Shown: piece after piece, positions 6,527-13,861 of the stretch
How the letters are laid out: every line of letters starts with the position of its first letter
Position numbering within the stretch: the stretch's first letter is position 1
Assembly: GCA_023418435.1 (NCBI GenBank)
Contig: JAEZZT010000009.1
Span: 1-13,861 of the forward strand
Source of the DNA: Bacillota bacterium
GTDB lineage: Bacteria; Bacillota; Negativicutes; Veillonellales; Negativicoccaceae
Length of the DNA: 13,861 nucleotides
Direction: 5' to 3'
Position numbers and translations under genes: made by a program
Notes under the pieces: model-generated
What the model was told of the DNA's origin: nothing
What the model saw: the letters and a program-made list of their open reading frames with translations, nothing else
Databases searched by the model: none

Positions 6527-8126
6527 CCGCTGCCATAAAGAAGGGATACAGTGGCTGTCCACCATACAATAGTTCCAATTCAATATCGCTGAATTCATCT
6601 ACCAACTGATCCACTAATTGTCGGGCATCCGCCTCAGCGAGATCCGCACCATAATAAAGTGTAATGATCTCTATATCCGGATGGACGTCGACCAAAGTCT
6701 GTAGGACACCGCGCAGACAAGTTTGCAGATCCTGGGATGTTTTCACCGTTTGTCCCGGAACCAATCCCATGTAATCGTCCTTGGCGATGCTGACACCATC
6801 GACGGAGCTGTCTCTGACCGCCTGCGTAATGCCGGCTGAAAAAACTTCCTGCAAACGTTCTTGCATTTTTGCCGCATTTTCTTCCGCACTGAGCGATTCA
6901 TCAAATAAAACGGCAACAGCGGCCCCTTCAGCCGGATTGGCTGTCGGCACGATCTGCAACTTGGAGCCGAGAATTTTCTGCGCCTGTTTCGCTGCCAAAA
7001 TAATATTCTTATTATTGGGCAAAATAATATATTTTTCTGCATTGCCGTTTTCCAACGCATCCATAATTTCTTGGACCGACGGATTCATGGTCTGTCCGCC
7101 GGACATCACTTCACAATGCAGTGCTTTCATACTGCTTTCCCAGCCTTCGCCGGAAACGACGGCCAATACGCCGACCGGCTTTTTTTCTACCGCATGTTCG
7201 ACATTTTTATTCTTTTTGAACTGGTCCATCATATTATCTACTTTGATATCATGAAGGGTTCCCCAGTCGGCGGCCATGTCCAACACATGACCCGGACGTT
7301 GCGCATGAATATGTACTTTGAGCAAATTATCTCCTTCGGCAACAATCATGGACTCGCCCCAGGAGTTGAGTGCTTTGCGTGCTTCTGCCGCCCGTACCTT
7401 GCAAGGACTGACAATGAACTCCGTGCAATACGGATAATCGATGGAGAAGGATTCGCCTTTGACATGCAATTTTTTGACACTGACCGGAATTTTTTCGTCC
7501 GTCATCTGTACTTCTCCGGTCAAGCCTTTGAGACAGCCGGACAAGAACAGAAGCAATCCCTGACCGCCTGCATCGACCACATTGGCCTCTTTCAAGATCG
7601 GCAACTGTTCCGGAGTTTTGGCCAATGCCTCTTCACCGCTTTCAATGGCAACTTTCAATACATTGGCAAAATCTCTTTCCGATTTAGTGACTTCGCGAGT
7701 ACCTTTGGCAATTCCACGAGCTACGGAAAGAATGGTGCCTTCTACCGGCTTGGTTACTGCACGATACGCATAGAGAATTCCATATTGGAATGCTTTGCCC
7801 ATCTCCCGACAAGATGCCGTCTTTTTGCCGCGCAACCCTTTGGCACAGCCTTGGATAATCTGCGAAAGAATGACGCCGGAGTTCCCGCGCGCACCCATAA
7901 TGGCTCCCGTTGCCGCTTTTTCTGCGATTACGCCGATGGACTCATTCTCTTCATTGACGATCATACTGTACATCGAGCGGAGAGTATTCAACATATTTGT
8001 CCCCGTATCTCCATCGGGGACCGGAAAAACATTCAACTCATTGATATGTTCGTAGTTTTCTTGAAATAATTGATAGGCTCCCACCAACATCAATTTATAA
8101 TGTTTACCATCAATATGAGTATACAT
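6522..8126 (-). CDS. fakA: Fatty acid kinase ATP-binding subunit FakA (DAK2 domain)
   Basis: FakA phosphorylates fatty acids presented by a FakB protein, giving acyl phosphate for phospholipid synthesis. The 534 residues show an N-terminal DhaL/DAK2 ATP-binding domain (about 1-200) with NVFPVPDGDTGTN at 32-44 (metal-binding D38 and D40), GARGNSGVILSQ at 78-89, KPVEGTIL at 126-133 and DAGGQGLLL at 185-193. The middle domain has C234 and H272/H274 (VHIHAQRPGH), matching the zinc-binding residues described for Staphylococcus FakA. A C-terminal domain fills about 310-534. Length fits FakA (about 550) rather than dihydroxyacetone kinase subunit DhaL (about 210). ATG at 8126 follows the fakB stop by one base, with GGAGGAGG six bases upstream. 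The stop codon lies in the shared terminator. Confidence 0.93.
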   Translation of the reverse strand: MYTHIDGKHYKLMLVGAYQLFQENYEHINELNVFPVPDGDTGTNMLNTLRSMYSMIVNEENESIGVIAEKAATGAIMGARGNSGVILSQIIQGCAKGLRGKKTASCREMGKAFQYGILYAYRAVTKPVEGTILSVARGIAKGTREVTKSERDFANVLKVAIESGEEALAKTPEQLPILKEANVVDAGGQGLLLFLSGCLKGLTGEVQMTDEKIPVSVKKLHVKGESFSIDYPYCTEFIVSPCKVRAAEARKALNSWGESMIVAEGDNLLKVHIHAQRPGHVLDMAADWGTLHDIKVDNMMDQFKKNKNVEHAVEKKPVGVLAVVSGEGWESSMKALHCEVMSGGQTMNPSVQEIMDALENGNAEKYIILPNNKNIILAAKQAQKILGSKLQIVPTANPAEGAAVAVLFDESLSAEENAAKMQERLQEVFSAGITQAVRDSSVDGVSIAKDDYMGLVPGQTVKTSQDLQTCLRGVLQTLVDVHPDIEIITLYYGADLAEADARQLVDQLVDEFSDIELELLYGGQPLYPFFMAAE

Positions 8127-8127
8127 A

Positions 8128-8964
8128 TTACGCCTCCTCCTGCCATTCCACCATTATGGCTACCAATCCCGGTCCCAAATGGCAAGCCAAGGCCGGAGTT
8201 CCTTTCGTACGTTCCACCAACACACCGGGCAACTGTTCCTTGATCGTTTCACACAGGGCATCCGCCTCAGCAGCGCAGTCCAAATCCGGAATGGCGATCC
8301 TTCGTACCGGCTTCGCCAAAGCTGCCTCCATCATTTTACGATGTGCTTTTTTATTGGTACGCACCTTATCCAAAATATTCAACTGATTGCTTTCATCGAT
8401 ATAGATAATCGGTCGGATCTGCAACAAAGTCCCTATCAAATTCGCCGCTTTGCCGATGCGTCCGCCACGGCGCAAGTATTCCAAAGTACCCGGTACGAAC
8501 ATAGTGCGAATTCGCAGGATCTGTTTTTCCAAATGCGCTACGATTTCATCAAAATTCCGACCCTCTTCAATCATTTGCAAAGCGCTCTCGATCATGAAAC
8601 GCATGCCAGATTCCGTCGACATGGAGTCCAAGGCCACAAAATGTTTCCTGCGAGATTGCTTGGCCACCATTTGCATGGTCTGGGTCGTTCCGCTGACACA
8701 AGAAGTAATCGTCAAAGCGATAATCCCATCTTCTTCCGGAATCTTGGCATCCAACTCCATCAATTGTCCTACCGACGGTTGACTCGTCAGAGGCTGTTGG
8801 TCGGTTCTACGGACATAATCAAATACATCTGCCTGCGTAAGCTCACGCTCATCGATATAATCTCCACCCAGAGAAATATACAAAGGCACTACATGAATAT
8901 TTTCATGCGCATCTACAAATTCCTGCGCAAGACCTGCCGTACTATCACAAATAATATGTATCAT
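8128..8964 (-). CDS. fakB: DegV family fatty-acid-binding protein, FakB type
   Basis: DegV/FakB proteins bind a fatty acid and present its carboxyl group to FakA. The 278 residues carry the family signatures: DST at 7-9, TSQPS at 60-64, the SG of SCVSGT (S91), LEYLRRGGRIG at 161-171, and HLGPG at 262-266 near the C-terminus. The serine/threonine at 60-61, S91 and H262 correspond roughly to the carboxylate-holding residues in Staphylococcus FakB. Direct coupling to fakA (one base apart) makes a lipid role much likelier than for an isolated DegV. I start at the ATG at 8964 because AAAGGAG is five bases upstream; the in-frame GTG at 8970 overlaps that site. Which acyl chains it prefers cannot be read from the sequence. 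Confidence 0.9.
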   Translation of the reverse strand: MIHIICDSTAGLAQEFVDAHENIHVVPLYISLGGDYIDERELTQADVFDYVRRTDQQPLTSQPSVGQLMELDAKIPEEDGIIALTITSCVSGTTQTMQMVAKQSRRKHFVALDSMSTESGMRFMIESALQMIEEGRNFDEIVAHLEKQILRIRTMFVPGTLEYLRRGGRIGKAANLIGTLLQIRPIIYIDESNQLNILDKVRTNKKAHRKMMEAALAKPVRRIAIPDLDCAAEADALCETIKEQLPGVLVERTKGTPALACHLGPGLVAIMVEWQEEA

Positions 8965-8969
8965 TTGCA

Positions 8970-8976
8970 CTCCTTT
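8970..8976 (-). promoter_or_regulatory. Ribosome binding site deciding the fakB start
   Basis: AAAGGAG on the minus strand, five bases before the ATG at 8964. It overlaps the in-frame GTG at 8970, which is therefore not a likely start. Confidence 0.85.
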
Positions 8977-8990
8977 ACACGATATAAAGT

Positions 8991-9009
8991 CAATATATAC
9001 CTTATATTG
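8991..9009. repeat. Dyad over the fakB start region, possible operator
   Basis: CAATATA (8991-8997) and TATATTG (9003-9009) form a perfect 7-bp inverted repeat with a five-base centre. It overlaps the -10 and the expected transcription start of the fakB promoter. It is AT-only apart from the end bases, so chance is possible. It does not look like the FapR or FabT boxes I know. It has no following T run, so it is not a terminator. Confidence 0.4.
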
Positions 9010-9034
9010 TACATGATTCTCGATAAACTAACAA
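9006..9034 (-). promoter_or_regulatory. fakB-fakA promoter
   Basis: The minus strand reads TTGTTA (9034-9029), a 17-base spacer, and TACAAT (9011-9006), four and five matches out of six to the sigma-A consensus. The expected start is near 8999 with a leader of about 35 bases. No terminator separates it from the gene at 9036, so read-through from upstream may add to expression. Confidence 0.65.
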
Positions 9035-9035
9035 G

Positions 9036-9389
9036 CTACCTCATTTGTGCCAATTGTTCCTTTTTATAATTGTAATATTCCATATTCAAGCCATTGGCGG
9101 CAATAATATACTCCAACAGTTTTCCACGCTCTACTGCGACAGCCATGGCCGGCACTTCAAACGGATCCAAAGTGACCTTGGCCTCTTCTTCGCCATCCTT
9201 ATCATAACCGATAACGCCTTCGCCCAAGACCGGATCTACTTCTTTGCGCTCCACTTTCACGCAAAATTCCGCCAATACCTCGGCAGCTGCGACAGCCATC
9301 TTTTCTCGCAATTCCCGGAAAGCTTCCGCTTGACTTTCCGGGATCGGAAAGCCGCCTACATCTACTGTCTTCTCACCATTTCCGAACAT
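9036..9389 (-). CDS. Hypothetical protein, 117 residues
   Basis: I do not recognise this protein. It has no signal peptide, membrane segment or cysteine pair (one Cys, about residue 43). It begins MFGNGEKTVDVGGFPIP, is rich in Glu, Ala and Val in an apparent helix at about 20-45, has an acidic Asp/Glu/Gly stretch at about 52-70, and ends in a helix with Tyr, Lys and Gln. It is acidic overall and looks cytoplasmic. ATG at 9389 is chosen because GAGGTG lies five bases upstream; the in-frame GTG at 9395 overlaps that site. The ribosome binding site overlaps the TGA of the upstream hydrolase, so the two are likely translationally coupled. Nothing in the sequence shows what it does; its place after a hydrolase and before fakB is only a hint. 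Confidence 0.75.
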   Translation of the reverse strand: MFGNGEKTVDVGGFPIPESQAEAFRELREKMAVAAAEVLAEFCVKVERKEVDPVLGEGVIGYDKDGEEEAKVTLDPFEVPAMAVAVERGKLLEYIIAANGLNMEYYNYKKEQLAQMR

Positions 9390-9394
9390 CTCCA

Positions 9395-9400
9395 CACCTC
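9395..9400 (-). promoter_or_regulatory. Ribosome binding site deciding the start of the 117-residue protein
   Basis: GAGGTG on the minus strand, five bases before the ATG at 9389. It overlaps the hydrolase TGA (9401-9399) and the alternative GTG at 9395. Confidence 0.65.
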
Positions 9401-10337
9401 ATTCCTTGATAATCGTAAAGCACTCTTCGACTTCTTTATTTTGAATGATCTCCAGAATTTTCTGAAATGCCTGTATGCCTTCTTCAACCGGAAAATGCGG
9501 ATAGATATGGAACATATTCTGATGTTCGTAATAGTTCAGCTCGACATTTTCCTCAGCCGCTTTTTCACGCAATTCCTTCGAATCCGGATACAATGTATCT
9601 CCGGTTCCCGTGAAAACGGAAATGCGCCCGATCCCCTTCAAATTGCCGTTAATCGGACTGTAGCGAGGATTCTTGTAATCTTCGGACGGAACCGCTAAAC
9701 GTGCACAATGTTTCAGAGCAGTCACGGAAATAAACGGATCTATTTCCGCATATTGCTCCAATTCCTTCTCCTTGACATCCAAGTTCAGCCAAGGCGATAC
9801 CAAGATCAAATTATCCACGGGCTCATGACCTTCGGCCACCCATTCCTGCGCCAAACGCAAACCCATCGCGCCACCGGACGAGTCCGCAATAATATGGATT
9901 CGTCCATGTTCCGGAATTTTTTCATACCATTGCTCATAGGTCATGCGCAAAGCCCGATACGCCGAATCGAAATCGGCTCGCGGTATGAGCGGATAGATGG
10001 GCACCATCAAATCGGCATGTGTCGCATTCAACAAGCGATGGATAAACAGCCAATACAGAAAGTAAATCTCCATCAGAAATCCGCCGCCATGCACATAGAA
10101 AATATAATCTTGATTTTCCTGCGGTTGGGAAGACGGAAAATGAAAAAATCGCCTCTCCTCTTCCTTGACTTCAATGGTTTCGTGTTGAATCGTGAGCCAG
10201 CGGGGAGCTTCCGCTTCCCAAAGCAAATCTTTTTCAATGATCCAACTTAAAATATCTCCATCCGTCCACTCGGTCAACGCTTTTACACCGCTGAGACGCA
10301 AAAGCCACTCAATTGCTTTACTTTTCGAACTCTGCAT
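9399..10337 (-). CDS. Alpha/beta hydrolase, HSL (hormone-sensitive lipase)-type esterase
   Basis: The 312 residues carry the hormone-sensitive-lipase family layout: oxyanion-hole HGGG at 83-86 after a hydrophobic strand, the nucleophile elbow ADSSGG at 151-156 (Ser153), a likely acid Asp247 in GTGDTLYP, and a likely catalytic His277 in MFHIYP. The family normally has GDSAGG; here the first glycine of the elbow is Ala, a mild variant that may still work. There is no signal peptide, so it is probably a cytoplasmic carboxylesterase or lipase of unknown substrate. It starts at ATG 10337 with GGAG five bases upstream and follows mutS2 by 10 bases, so it is likely co-transcribed. A link to fatty acid use by the nearby FakA/FakB pair is possible, but this is inference from position. 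Confidence 0.88.
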   Translation of the reverse strand: MQSSKSKAIEWLLRLSGVKALTEWTDGDILSWIIEKDLLWEAEAPRWLTIQHETIEVKEEERRFFHFPSSQPQENQDYIFYVHGGGFLMEIYFLYWLFIHRLLNATHADLMVPIYPLIPRADFDSAYRALRMTYEQWYEKIPEHGRIHIIADSSGGAMGLRLAQEWVAEGHEPVDNLILVSPWLNLDVKEKELEQYAEIDPFISVTALKHCARLAVPSEDYKNPRYSPINGNLKGIGRISVFTGTGDTLYPDSKELREKAAEENVELNYYEHQNMFHIYPHFPVEEGIQAFQKILEIIQNKEVEECFTIIKE

Positions 10338-10347
10338 ACGTACTCCA

Positions 10348-12699
10348 TTACTGTAATTTTACTATCGTGGCGCCGCTGCCGCCACGGATGGCATCCGCCA
10401 AGTCAAAACTTTCCACATAGGGCAGTTTTTGCAACAATTCATGAATCGCTTTACGCAAGGTACCCGTCCCCTTGCCATGGATGATCTCTACGGACGGCAA
10501 TCCCGCCATCACCGCCGCATCGAGAAATTTCTCCACTTCCGGAATCGCTTCCGCAATCGTACAGCCGATGACATTGACGCTTTGACCTACATCTCGATAG
10601 ACGGGGCGAACCTCCTTCTGACGAGGGCGTACGGTAGCCTTTGCATTTTTAGCCTGCACTTCCTGAGCCAATGGGTAGTAACAATGCACCGCGCCCACCG
10701 TTGCCGGAAATCCTTGCACATCTACCTGGACCTGTTTTCCTCGTAAGGCGGTGATAATGCCCGTTCTTTCCAGTGTATCGATGAAGACTTCCTGTCCGAC
10801 ATGCAATTTGCGCAAAGGAATTTTCTTGCGAATATCCCCTTCCGGTATCTCCAGGCCGTCGATCGCTTGGCGACTCTGCTCGGCCGCCTTTTGCGCCATC
10901 TCCAAGCCCAACTTGCTTTGTTTTTTCAACTCTTTGATAATTTGTTCCGCTTCGACACGGAGTTCTCGTTTCAATTGGCGAGCATCTTCACGTGCCTGTT
11001 GCAGGATTTCCAATTTCTTCTGTTGTAGGGTGCGATTCTCCGCATCCCATTTGCGATGCGCTCGCTCTGCTTTCTGCAATTCCGCCTGCAACTGATCTTC
11101 CTGCTTTTGTAGTGCACGACGCTGTCCGTTCAATTCGTCAATGACTTTTTCCATTTCATAGAACGGCGATTCCTGCTTGATCACGTCCGCCCGTGCCAGT
11201 ACATCTTCTCTCATCCCCAAACGACGAGTGATGCTCAGCGCCCTGCTGTTGCCGGCGATCCCAATATGCAAGCGATAAGTCGGCGACAACGTGACCTCGT
11301 CAAACTCCACATGAGCATTTTCCATCGCTTCATGGGCATAGACATAGCGTTTCAGCTCACTATAATGCGTCGTGACCATGGTCAGAATATGACGCTCACA
11401 GAAATAATCCAAAACGGCAATTGCCAATGCCGCCCCTTCGACCGGATCCGTCCCCGAACCGAGTTCGTCCAAAAGAACTAAATCCTCGCTCCGGGCCGTA
11501 TCCATGATGGAGATGATGCGCTTCATATGCCCGGAGAAAGTCGATAAATTCGCCTCCAGACTTTGTTCATCGCCGATCGCTGCATAAATATTGGCGAATA
11601 TCGGCAACTTCGCATCTTCTCTGGCCGGAATCAGCAAGCCGGACTGATGCAAAGCCACCATCAATCCCATCGTTTTTAAAGCAACCGTCTTACCGCCCGT
11701 ATTGGAACCGGTAATCGCCAATACGCGAAAACGTCCCCCCAACTCCAAGTCGATCGGAACCACTTGTTCCGCAGGCAAGAGAGGATGTCGCACCGTTTCC
11801 ATTTGTACTTGAAAATCCGCCGGGATTTGCGGGCAAATTCCCCGCCACGACAAACTGGCTTTGGCACGTGCAAAAATAAAATCCAATTGCGCCACCAATG
11901 TCGCATTATGCAATAAAGCTGTGGCCTGCTCGCCGATATAGGCAGATATTTCCTGCAAAATTCGCTTGATTTCTTCTTTTTCCGCCAAAACGGCTTCTTG
12001 CAATTCGTTATTTAACTCCACCGATACCAGGGGCTCTATATACAAAGTCTGCCCGGTTGCCGAGCGTGCATGAACAATCCCCGGGAAAGCCGCCCGGTAT
12101 TCCGCTTTGATCGGCAACACATACCGATCATTGCGAATCGTGACGATACTCTCCTGCAATGCTTTGGCATACTTGCCCGTACGAACGATGCTCTCCAATT
12201 CGGACTTGACTTGCTCCTGCAATTTATACTGCAGACGCCGCGCTCTCGCCAATGCCGCCGATGCCTGATCACGGATATTGCCGCGCTCATCAAAAGTGAG
12301 CCGCAATTTGTCCACTAAGTAATGATCGCAAACAATCTCATCCGTATACGGCCGCAAGTTTTCTACCGCGACTTCCGTTTCGCTGAAATAGTGTTCGACA
12401 TGCGCATATGTTTCCAAAGACTGCAGAATGGCGACACATTCTTCCGGCAAGAGGACTCCGCCCTTGGCGGCCCGAGTCACGGACTCTTCGATATTTTTAG
12501 CACCGCCCAAGGAGGGCCAACCGATTTGTGCCAAAAGAATGGCATCCCTAGTTTCCGCCAAAAGACGAACTACCTCTTCCCGGTCACTTGCGGGTTGCCA
12601 AGTATCGCCAATCGTTTGCGCCATTCCGCTTTGACAATGAGACTTCAGAATATTCCTTATTTTGGGAAAATCCAATAATTCCAAAGTTTTTTCTTCCAC
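10348..12699 (-). CDS. mutS2: MutS2: MutS-like ATPase with C-terminal Smr domain
   Basis: MutS2 does not act in mismatch repair. It is reported to limit recombination in some bacteria and to rescue collided ribosomes in Bacillus subtilis. The 783 residues show core and clamp helices (about 1-320), the ATPase with Walker A GSNTGGKT (331-338), LVLLDELGSGTDPVEG (407-422) and THYSELK (444-450), a long charged coiled coil (about 510-610), a KOW-like segment (about 630-680), and a Smr domain (about 705-783) with HGKGTG at 741-746. The Smr opening motif, usually LDLRG, is VNVIG (708-712), so the Asp and Arg are missing. The start is GTG at 12699, sharing one base with the upstream TAG (TAGTG), with AGGGGGA about seven bases upstream. 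Length is normal. Confidence 0.96.
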   Translation of the reverse strand: MEEKTLELLDFPKIRNILKSHCQSGMAQTIGDTWQPASDREEVVRLLAETRDAILLAQIGWPSLGGAKNIEESVTRAAKGGVLLPEECVAILQSLETYAHVEHYFSETEVAVENLRPYTDEIVCDHYLVDKLRLTFDERGNIRDQASAALARARRLQYKLQEQVKSELESIVRTGKYAKALQESIVTIRNDRYVLPIKAEYRAAFPGIVHARSATGQTLYIEPLVSVELNNELQEAVLAEKEEIKRILQEISAYIGEQATALLHNATLVAQLDFIFARAKASLSWRGICPQIPADFQVQMETVRHPLLPAEQVVPIDLELGGRFRVLAITGSNTGGKTVALKTMGLMVALHQSGLLIPAREDAKLPIFANIYAAIGDEQSLEANLSTFSGHMKRIISIMDTARSEDLVLLDELGSGTDPVEGAALAIAVLDYFCERHILTMVTTHYSELKRYVYAHEAMENAHVEFDEVTLSPTYRLHIGIAGNSRALSITRRLGMREDVLARADVIKQESPFYEMEKVIDELNGQRRALQKQEDQLQAELQKAERAHRKWDAENRTLQQKKLEILQQAREDARQLKRELRVEAEQIIKELKKQSKLGLEMAQKAAEQSRQAIDGLEIPEGDIRKKIPLRKLHVGQEVFIDTLERTGIITALRGKQVQVDVQGFPATVGAVHCYYPLAQEVQAKNAKATVRPRQKEVRPVYRDVGQSVNVIGCTIAEAIPEVEKFLDAAVMAGLPSVEIIHGKGTGTLRKAIHELLQKLPYVESFDLADAIRGGSGATIVKLQ

Positions 12700-13861
12700 T
12701 ACAATATCCCCCTGAATAGATGTCCTCTCGTCACTTGGGCAAAAGGTCTCTCTATTTCTACAGTTGATTCTTCACCGGCCAGCACAGCCCGATAATGTCG
12801 TAAAATATAGGCCAATTCCGAATCCGACAAATCGCCTGCATCGACACGAAAAACATCAATGCCGGCTTTCTTCAATTGCCGGAGATGAGGCCCCATATCC
12901 GTGATTTCCGAATTCAACACATGCATCCGACACCGCGCATCGGTCACCAGAGGAAATTCTTTCCCCAAGCGATCCCGCAAAACATAGTTTCCGCGACAAC
13001 AGTATTGCGGACATTGATCCTTGCCGCCGGCATCCTGGTACGCATGAATGACGCAATTCTCCGTGACCATCAATTCCATGCGTCCTGCGGCATATATTTC
13101 CAAAGGAATATTCGCCTCTTTGCCCAGACTGCGGATCTGCTGCAAGGTCAATTCCGTCGACAAAGTAACGCGGGAAGCACCCAGACGTTGCCATGCCGAG
13201 AGCGTGGCGGCATTAAACACATTACAACGCCAATCCACCACGAAGGGAATGCCCTGCCCATAGCGGAGCCATCGCTCATAATCCCCATAGCTGTGAATCA
13301 ATATAAAATCCGGTTCCGCCGCGACCATTTCCTGCCACTGCACGGCCGCCAAACGGCTTTCTTTTTCGCGTACGATGCCGGCAGTAGCAAGACCACATTG
13401 TACTTGGTGACGACGACAGTATTCAACAAAGCGTCGATATTCCGCCGGTCGATAATCGTGATGATGGAAGGAATCTCCCCCGAACACCAATTCCCCTGCT
13501 CCATTTTCGACCGCTGATACTACTTCTTGCATCCGGCGAACTCGTACGGAAATCACCGGGTTTGCCAAAATCTTTTTTCCATTTGGCAAAAACTCCGGAC
13601 TACTTCCTTGCGGGCGGTGATCCACAAACTCCCGATGCGTAGTTTCCAACAGGAGTTCCACGGCTTGCTGCCGCAACCGATTGAGCACACTGGCGGGCAA
13701 CATATAATTGCCTGCTGCCACTTCCAGAGACGCCAAGTAATACGGTGTATTTCCCAAACGCCCCAATTGTTTCTCAACTTGCTCTTTTGCAGTAGGCTTA
13801 TGATGGGCTTGCGGAACGATGAAATCGCTGCTCACTACTTGCTGATGACCTTGTTCATCCA
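12699..13861 (-). CDS. U32 family peptidase-like protein, C-terminal part (5' end outside window)
   Basis: The reading frame stays open to the window edge, and the visible part (about 386 residues) begins in the middle of a large U32 protein. The stretch at LGRLGNTPYYLASLEV and LPASVLNRLRQQAVELL matches the linker (DUF3656-like) region of long U32 proteins. It is followed by a second U32-type barrel with FGGDSF, DWRCNVFN and AAGRMELMVTENC. Cysteines in this part (in TENC, CPQYCC and DARC) are placed like those that bind an iron-sulfur cluster in U32 members such as UbiU and RlhA. These family members act in tRNA/rRNA hydroxylation or ubiquinone synthesis, so 'peptidase' may be a misnomer. A GTG at 13835 is in frame but has no ribosome binding site and would discard conserved sequence. 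The stop overlaps the mutS2 start by one base. Confidence 0.9.
   Translation of the reverse strand, partial: DEQGHQQVVSSDFIVPQAHHKPTAKEQVEKQLGRLGNTPYYLASLEVAAGNYMLPASVLNRLRQQAVELLLETTHREFVDHRPQGSSPEFLPNGKKILANPVISVRVRRMQEVVSAVENGAGELVFGGDSFHHHDYRPAEYRRFVEYCRRHQVQCGLATAGIVREKESRLAAVQWQEMVAAEPDFILIHSYGDYERWLRYGQGIPFVVDWRCNVFNAATLSAWQRLGASRVTLSTELTLQQIRSLGKEANIPLEIYAAGRMELMVTENCVIHAYQDAGGKDQCPQYCCRGNYVLRDRLGKEFPLVTDARCRMHVLNSEITDMGPHLRQLKKAGIDVFRVDAGDLSDSELAYILRHYRAVLAGEESTVEIERPFAQVTRGHLFRGIL

Noticed and set aside
6522..8126. Dihydroxyacetone kinase subunit DhaL
   Set aside because: The DAK2 domain is shared, but the protein is 534 residues with extra middle and C-terminal domains, and its partner is a DegV protein, which fits FakA.
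8991..9009. Terminator for the hydrolase/117-residue operon
   Set aside because: The inverted repeat is short and AT-rich, overlaps a good promoter, and is not followed by a T run on the minus strand.
7071..9069. Long plus-strand open frames (332 and 296 codons) opposite fakA and fakB
   Set aside because: They are shadows of well-supported genes. Their translations are rich in Phe, His, Arg and Gln and have no recognisable domain or start signal.
13742..13835. GTG at 13835 as the true start of the U32 gene
   Set aside because: The frame remains open to the window edge, no ribosome binding site precedes the GTG, and the first visible part already belongs to the middle of long U32 proteins.

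Overview
The window comes from a Bacillota chromosome. The evidence is the intact ctsR-mcsA-mcsB-clpC heat-shock operon followed by radA, a FakA/FakB (DAK2 plus DegV) pair, MutS2, strong AAAGGAG-type ribosome binding sites and moderate GC content. The exact lineage cannot be settled from the sequence alone; an anaerobic, Negativicutes- or Clostridia-like host is a guess. I see no mobile element, CRISPR array, tRNA or rRNA. All but one gene lie on the minus strand, genes are packed tightly, and no gene-free stretch exceeds about 125 bases.

Right block (13861 to 9036, minus strand): the 3' part of a large U32-family peptidase-like gene runs in from the window edge. It overlaps mutS2 by one base, and is followed by an HSL-type alpha/beta hydrolase and a 117-residue protein I do not recognise. 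Spacings are -1, 10 and 9 bases, so this looks like one transcription unit.

Middle block (9034 to 6522, minus strand): a good sigma-A-type promoter with a dyad over its start region precedes fakB (DegV) and fakA, which are separated by one base. Together they would activate exogenous fatty acids to acyl phosphates. The unit ends in a perfect 19-bp stem terminator shared with the one plus-strand gene, which converges on it.

Centre (5872 to 6490): a 123-base divergent region separates ctsR from a plus-strand gene for an S-adenosylmethionine decarboxylase (SpeD) homologue that has lost its pyruvoyl-forming serine and catalytic cysteine. The region holds a promoter in each direction and three 15-base tandem heptad sites resembling CtsR operators, all with one base instead of three between the heptads.

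Left block (5872 to 18, minus strand): ctsR, mcsA, mcsB and clpC form the protein-arginine-kinase/Clp quality-control operon. CtsR represses, McsB with McsA phosphorylates arginines, and ClpC with ClpP degrades the tagged proteins. A hairpin terminator follows clpC, and radA (DNA repair) follows with its own possible promoter.

The most interesting point is the centre: a probable SpeD pseudoenzyme that seems wired to the heat-shock regulator through unusual operators.
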